DNA from: Puteibacter caeruleilacunae
GTDB taxonomy: Bacteria > Bacteroidota > Bacteroidia > Bacteroidales > Prolixibacteraceae
Direction: 5' to 3'
DNA: 64,000 nucleotides
Assembly: GCA_005217565.1 (NCBI GenBank)
Contig: SJCO01000005.1
Location: 124,001-188,000 of the forward strand
Numbering within the stretch: the stretch's first letter is position 1; every line of letters starts with the position of its first letter. The notes beneath the pieces were generated by a model. It had not been told where the DNA came from. It searched no databases and was given only the letters and a program-made list of their open reading frames with translations. Positions 59,952 through 64,000 of this stretch are shown piece after piece. Made by a program: the position numbers and the translations under genes.

Positions 59952-59984
59952 GATCTATTAATCTTATAATCTAAAAATCTAAAG
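59952..59984. repeat. Octamer (AATCTAAA) array before SusD
   Basis: TC of AATCT at 59954, 59962, 59970 and 59978, exact 8-base period, ending just before the AGGAGA upstream of the ATG at 59990. Confidence 0.65.
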
Positions 59985-59989
59985 GAGAA

Positions 59990-61552
59990 ATGAAACGAAA
60001 TATATACCAAATCATATTAATTCTAGCTGTAAGCTTCTATGCTTGTAGCGATGATTACCTCGATAAAGTGCCATTGGATAAATTGTCGGATGAGACATCA
60101 TGGAAGACAGAGAGTGATGCATTCATGGCAATTAATGGATGTTACGATCCTTTGGGGTGGAGAAATTGGGATCACGATCACCTGTATCACAGTTATTCTT
60201 ATCTGGATGCTTGTGCAGATAATGCCTGGTCGAAGAACCCATGGGAAGGATATACTGCATTTGCTCAAGGACAACAGAATTCGAAGTCTCCTAAGTCTAT
60301 TGAAGGTCGTTACCGTGCGGCATATCGCGGAATAGGAAGATGTAATTATTTCCTTGAAAATATCGATCGAGTAGAAATGGATGCCGATAAAAAGGCACGC
60401 ATGACTGGTGAAGCTTATTTCCTAAGAGCATTGTATTATTTCAATTTAACAGAATTCTATGGTGGTGTACCATTGGTATTAAAGAAACAATCACCTGATG
60501 AGTTTGAGACTCCTCGTTCTTCTCGTGAAGATGTGGAAGCACAGATTTTGAAGGATTGTGATGAGGCTTTTAAGCGCTTGCCAAAAGAATACACTGGAGA
60601 TGATCAGGGGCGTGCAACGAAAGGTGCTGCAATGACATTGAAAGCAAAATTATTACTTCATAAGCAACAATGGGCTGCTGCAGCAACGGCATGTAAGACA
60701 GTAATCGATTTAGGGGCATATGATTTGCATCCTGAGTATCGCGAACTTTTCTTACCTGAGAATGAGTTGAGTAATGAAATCATCTTTGCTGTTCAATATA
60801 TGAAAGAGCAGGAGACCAATAAGTTTAATACTTATTATTCTCCAAAAGGATATGGATGGAGAGCATTGCAGCCTTTATTGGGATTTGTTGAGTTCTTCCA
60901 TTGTAAGGATGGTTTGCCAATTACGATTTCACCATTGTATGATGAAAATGATCCTTATACCAACCGTGATCCTAGATTAAACTATACTGTTGTTTGTCCT
61001 GGTCAGGAGTGGAATGGTAAGATTTATGGAGAGGGAATTAAGCTTTCAAATACAGGTTTTGTTCCACGTAAGTATACTTTGGAACCAGGTTATAAAGTGC
61101 CAACTAATGAATTTGAATTGAACTATATCGTATTCCGTTATGCTGATGTACTGTTAATGTACGCCGAGGCATTAATTGAAAGTAGTGGTGCAGAGAGTGA
61201 AATCCTATGGGCAATTAACGAGGTGCGTGGACGTGAGTCTGTAAAGATGCCTGCTATTGAAACCGGACTTTCAACTCAGCAGCTGACTGATGTATTGCGT
61301 TACGAGCGTCGTGCGGAGTTAGGATTCGAAGGTTATCGTTATCATGACATGTTACGTTGGGGTATCGGTTCTGAAATCAGAAATGGTCCTACATACGGAA
61401 TTAGAATGATTGATTCTAAAGGTGCCGCGGTTCCTTCAAATATGGAGAAGTATAAAGTTGATGATAGATCATTTGATTCGAAAGATGCATTATGGCCAAT
61501 ACCTTATCGTGAGGTAATTAACTTTGGTCTGTTGCAGAATCCTGGATATTAA
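59990..61552 (+). CDS. SusD/RagB-family lipoprotein
   Basis: A 520-residue surface lipoprotein, lipobox cysteine C19 (SFYAC) followed by SDDYLDKVPLDKLSDETSW, the canonical SusD mature start. Also present are MTGEAYFLRALYYFNLTEFYGGVPLV (about 135-160), VFRYADVLLMYAEALIE (about 378-394), LTDVLRYERRAELGFEGYRYHDMLRW (about 429-454) and the terminal REVINFGLLQNPGY. It caps the SusC upstream. An AGGAG-like sequence 5 bases before the ATG is unusual for this phylum, where such sites are mostly absent. A terminator follows 18 bases after the stop. Confidence 0.95.
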   Translation: MKRNIYQIILILAVSFYACSDDYLDKVPLDKLSDETSWKTESDAFMAINGCYDPLGWRNWDHDHLYHSYSYLDACADNAWSKNPWEGYTAFAQGQQNSKSPKSIEGRYRAAYRGIGRCNYFLENIDRVEMDADKKARMTGEAYFLRALYYFNLTEFYGGVPLVLKKQSPDEFETPRSSREDVEAQILKDCDEAFKRLPKEYTGDDQGRATKGAAMTLKAKLLLHKQQWAAAATACKTVIDLGAYDLHPEYRELFLPENELSNEIIFAVQYMKEQETNKFNTYYSPKGYGWRALQPLLGFVEFFHCKDGLPITISPLYDENDPYTNRDPRLNYTVVCPGQEWNGKIYGEGIKLSNTGFVPRKYTLEPGYKVPTNEFELNYIVFRYADVLLMYAEALIESSGAESEILWAINEVRGRESVKMPAIETGLSTQQLTDVLRYERRAELGFEGYRYHDMLRWGIGSEIRNGPTYGIRMIDSKGAAVPSNMEKYKVDDRSFDSKDALWPIPYREVINFGLLQNPGY

Positions 61553-61570
61553 TTTTGAATATTAATTTGA

Positions 61571-61608
61571 GACCATAGTTGCAATATATGAGCGACTATG
61601 GTCTTTTT
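61571..61608 (+). terminator. Terminator after PUL 4 SusD
   Basis: GACCATAGTTGC (61571-61582) pairs with GCGACTATGGTC (61592-61603) with one wobble, then T5. Confidence 0.88.
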
Positions 61609-61735
61609 GTTCATAATTCCCCAAAAGTTGAACTTTTTTACACATTTGTCCTAGCCAATGGATTTTATTTTTGACGCAGGAAGGGTAAATTTGAAATTCC
61701 TAACATAAAAAGATTAATCCTTTAATTAAATAACA

Positions 61736-63190
61736 ATGATTGCTAGACCTATTATTCTAATTGTGCTTATTGCATGTTTCTCGGTGAACGTATTCGCCAA
61801 AAAAGATTCCAAATCTAATCGTCCTAATTTAGTTATTGTTTTCCCAGATCAGATGCGTGGTAGTGCTATGGGATTTTTGGACGAGGAACCTGTGTTAACC
61901 CCTCAATTGGACAAGTTTGCGGAGGAGGCATTGGTGTTGACGAATGCGGTGAGTAACTACCCTGTATGTAGTCCTACGCGTGCCATGTTAATGAGTGGTA
62001 AATATCCTTTCTCTAATGGAGTAGTAAACAATTGTATGTCGCGATCGGCACCAATGGGAGTTGAATTAAAAGAATCAGAAAATTGCTGGTCGGATGTATT
62101 GAAAGAGAACGGCTATTCATTAGGGTATGTGGGTAAATGGCATTTAGATTCTCCTCATGCTCCATATATCGATTGCGCCAACAATAAAGGGGAGAATAAG
62201 TGGAATGAATGGTGTCCTCCTGCTCGTCGCCATGGTTTTGATTACTGGTATGCTTACGGGACTTACGATTATCACCTGAAACCATTGTACTGGGACAATG
62301 ATGCTGGTCGTAATGACTTCCATTATGTGGAGCAATGGGGGCCAGAACATGAAGCTGACAAAGCGATTGAGTATATCAAAAATGAAAGTGGCAAGCTACG
62401 ACACAATGAAGAGCCATTTGCTTTGGTTGTTGCCATGAATCCTCCACATACAGGTTATAGTCTTGTACCTGAAAAATATAAAGCGATTTATAAAGATGTT
62501 CCAATGGATAAGCTTACAAAGCGTCCTAATATTCCAGCAAAGGGGACAAAATGGGGAGATCACTTCCGTAAGAATATTAAAAATTACTATGCTTGTATAA
62601 CTGGTGTTGATGAACAGTTTGGGCGCATTATGGATTGTTTGGACACCGAAGGATTGAAGGATAATACCATTGTGTTGTTTATCTCTGATCATGGCGATTG
62701 TATTGGTATTCATGATCATGTGACAAAGAATAATCCTTATGAGGAATCGATGCGTATTCCATTTCTATTGCGTTATCCAGGAAAAATTAAGCCTCGTCAG
62801 GATGATATGCTAATGAGCATTCCTGATATCTATCCTAGCCTATTGGAATTGATGGGATTAAAGAATGAGATTCCCAAAAGTGTTGAAGGAGTAAGTTATG
62901 CTGAGAGTTTGTGTGGAAATTCAGAGCAGGAGGTAGACTTTCAGACTTATATGTTTGTTAAAAATGAAGACTGGAATTTAGGGAAGCGTGGTATTCGCAC
63001 TAAACAATATACCTATGTTGAGGAGATTAAAAAGGAAGGTGAAGCTATGACTTATACTTTGTTTGACCGATTAAATGATCCATATCAGCAAAAGAATATC
63101 GCTCCTGAGAATGATGCATTGTGTAAGAAGTTCCAGAAGTTTCTATATAAAGAATTGAAACGCCAGAACGATCCTTGGGGAAAAAGGTAG
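61736..63190 (+). CDS. S1-family (arylsulfatase-type) sulfatase, secreted
   Basis: A 484-residue protein with a signal peptide (1-21). The formylglycine motif C-S-P-T-R (C78-R82) followed by AMLMSGKYP is the Cys-type sulfatase signature. An upstream VFPDQMRGSAMG (35-46) holds a metal-binding aspartate. GYVGKWHLD (about 125-133), a lysine/histidine active-site segment, follows, as does FISDHGDCIGIHDHVTKN (about 319-336) with the second metal site and substrate-facing residues. It needs a formylglycine-generating enzyme, not present here. It removes O-sulfate from a sugar; which sugar is unknown. Position after the PUL 4 SusCD and before an acetylesterase suggests action on a sulfated, acetylated glycan. 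Confidence 0.92.
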   Translation: MIARPIILIVLIACFSVNVFAKKDSKSNRPNLVIVFPDQMRGSAMGFLDEEPVLTPQLDKFAEEALVLTNAVSNYPVCSPTRAMLMSGKYPFSNGVVNNCMSRSAPMGVELKESENCWSDVLKENGYSLGYVGKWHLDSPHAPYIDCANNKGENKWNEWCPPARRHGFDYWYAYGTYDYHLKPLYWDNDAGRNDFHYVEQWGPEHEADKAIEYIKNESGKLRHNEEPFALVVAMNPPHTGYSLVPEKYKAIYKDVPMDKLTKRPNIPAKGTKWGDHFRKNIKNYYACITGVDEQFGRIMDCLDTEGLKDNTIVLFISDHGDCIGIHDHVTKNNPYEESMRIPFLLRYPGKIKPRQDDMLMSIPDIYPSLLELMGLKNEIPKSVEGVSYAESLCGNSEQEVDFQTYMFVKNEDWNLGKRGIRTKQYTYVEEIKKEGEAMTYTLFDRLNDPYQQKNIAPENDALCKKFQKFLYKELKRQNDPWGKR

Positions 63191-63193
63191 TTA

Positions 63194-63234
63194 CCAAGGA
63201 GACCGGAAACCGGAGAAAGGAAAACGAAAACGGG
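63194..63234. repeat. Heptamer-period array after sulfatase
   Basis: GG or G of the unit falls at 63198, 63205, 63212, 63219, 63226 and 63233, an exact 7-base period (ACCGGAA-type units). Confidence 0.6.
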
Positions 63235-63254
63235 AGGGTAACACCCCCGTTTTT
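63227..63254 (+). terminator. Terminator after sulfatase
   Basis: ACGGGAGG (63230-63237) with CCCCCGT (63244-63250), one bulge, then T5. Its left arm merges with the heptamer array. Confidence 0.65.
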
Positions 63255-63331
63255 GCGTCATATACCATAATAGGTAATCGATTTTCTCTTTGGAAGATTT
63301 TTACTTTCATGGGGGTAATTAAAATTAGTGT

Positions 63332-64000
63332 ATGAAAAGAACTATAATAGCGGCAAGTCTTGTCGTTTTTGCGTTAATGGCGACAGGAAAAGAACGACCT
63401 GTTGAGTGTGTCGGAAATCAGGTTCATGCTAAGAGTGAAACTGTAGAGGAAGCTAAAGATTTAGACATCTATCTACTGATTGGTCAGAGTAATATGGCTG
63501 GTAGAGCTGAAATCACATCTCATGAAAAAGATACATTAGAAGGTGTTTTCATTTTTACTGGAAATGCTGAAGAAATGTGGGAGAAAGCAGCCAATCCGCT
63601 GAACAAGTACTCAACCATTCGTAAAAGTATCTCCATGCAGAAGTTAGGCCCAGGGTATGCTTTTGCAAAGCAAATGAGAAAAGGGAATGGTTCAAGAGAT
63701 ATTGGTCTGGTTGTAAATGCTAAAGGTGGTTCAAAGATTGAAGAATGGAAGCCGGGATCTAAGTTTTATAATGAAGCTGTTGCTCGTACGAGGGAGGCCT
63801 TAAAAAGCGGCAGATTGAAAGGAATTGTTTGGCATCAGGGAGAGAGCAATGCAACAAAACTGAAGGATTATATGGAAAAGCTTCAGACATTAATTGCTGA
63901 GCTTAGGAAGGATTTAAATGCTCCTAATGTTCCATTTGTTGCAGGTCAGTTATCCGAAGATAAGGATTTTCGTAAGGCGTTTAATGTGATGATTTTAGAG
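63332..64000 (+). CDS. SGNH/SASA-type carbohydrate acetylesterase (3' truncated)
   Basis: The frame runs from ATG 63332 past the end of the window; 223 residues are visible. A signal peptide is likely (MKRTIIAASLVVFALMATG). The hallmark LLIGQSNMAGRAE (about 48-60) gives the nucleophilic serine of the sialate-O-acetylesterase/CE6-type SGNH hydrolases. VNAKGGSKIEEWKPGS (about 132-147) and GIVWHQGESN (about 168-177) are the glycine/asparagine oxyanion segments. The Asp/His of the triad would be beyond the end. It removes O-acetyl groups from sugars. It follows the sulfatase after a terminator, fitting PUL 4 as a decoration-removing set. Whether it prefers sialate or xylan/other acetates is unknown. 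Confidence 0.85.
   Translation, partial: MKRTIIAASLVVFALMATGKERPVECVGNQVHAKSETVEEAKDLDIYLLIGQSNMAGRAEITSHEKDTLEGVFIFTGNAEEMWEKAANPLNKYSTIRKSISMQKLGPGYAFAKQMRKGNGSRDIGLVVNAKGGSKIEEWKPGSKFYNEAVARTREALKSGRLKGIVWHQGESNATKLKDYMEKLQTLIAELRKDLNAPNVPFVAGQLSEDKDFRKAFNVMILE

Noticed and set aside
1-64000. CRISPR arrays, tRNA/rRNA genes, integrases, intact IS elements, defence systems
   Set aside because: None seen on either strand; the short-period repeats are too short and degenerate to be CRISPR.

Overview
The window is a low-GC, gene-dense chromosome segment from a member of the Bacteroidota, most likely a marine or sediment Bacteroidales/Marinilabiliales-type organism. The evidence is four SusC/SusD glycan-uptake pairs, FecI/FecR-type sigma/anti-sigma regulators, surface lipoproteins with Bacteroidota-type lipoboxes, and promoters resembling TTG-N19..21-TAnnTTTG. 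The species cannot be fixed from this sequence. I see no rRNA, tRNA, CRISPR array or intact insertion sequence. Apart from one AraC-type regulator (34465-35469, minus) everything reads on the plus strand.

Layout. 1-1790: tail of a polysaccharide utilisation locus (PUL), with the end of a SusD and a GH172 (DUF2961) enzyme. 2184-5579: an alpha-ribazole-phosphatase-like enzyme and a secreted pullulanase with a LacI-type operator in front. 5643-21357: PUL 1, with ECF sigma, FecR, STN-SusC, SusD, an accessory lipoprotein, GH89 alpha-N-acetylglucosaminidase, GH35 beta-galactosidase and a large DUF6067-like putative glycosidase; the suggested target is a glycan ending in alpha-GlcNAc on beta-Gal. 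21590-28826: membrane-anchored AraC regulator followed by a TolC/adaptor/RND-permease operon whose permease lacks the usual proton-relay residues. 29025-31105: a membrane class III nucleotidyl cyclase and an ECF sigma with no FecR beside it, separated by a hairpin-rich spacer. 31420-34384: IclR regulator, iron alcohol dehydrogenase, periplasmic beta-propeller.

34465-43338: PUL 2, a divergent AraC regulator and a SusC/SusD pair with two discoidin-like lipoproteins but no enzyme. 44258-54532: PUL 3, FecR (no adjacent sigma), STN-SusC, SusD, a calcineurin-type phosphoesterase lipoprotein and two secreted endonuclease/exonuclease/phosphatase (EEP) proteins. This is a SusCD locus whose enzymes all act on phosphoester bonds rather than glycosidic bonds. 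54650-64000: PUL 4, sigma, FecR, STN-SusC, SusD, then an S1 sulfatase and a truncated SGNH/SASA acetylesterase, pointing to a sulfated and acetylated glycan.

How it fits together. In PULs 1, 3 and 4 the STN domain of SusC is expected to signal through FecR to an ECF sigma. PUL 3 has only the FecR, while the only FecR-less sigma of the window lies 13 kb upstream, so PUL 2 plus the IclR cassette may have been inserted between the two. Noteworthy non-coding structures are 8-bp-period AATC arrays upstream of several genes, 7-bp-period arrays after gene ends, 11-bp-phased triple repeats before the RND operon and before PUL 3, tandem dyads on the IclR start codon, a sigma-gene promoter region bracketed by an 11-bp inverted repeat, and a hairpin in every FecR-SusC gap.
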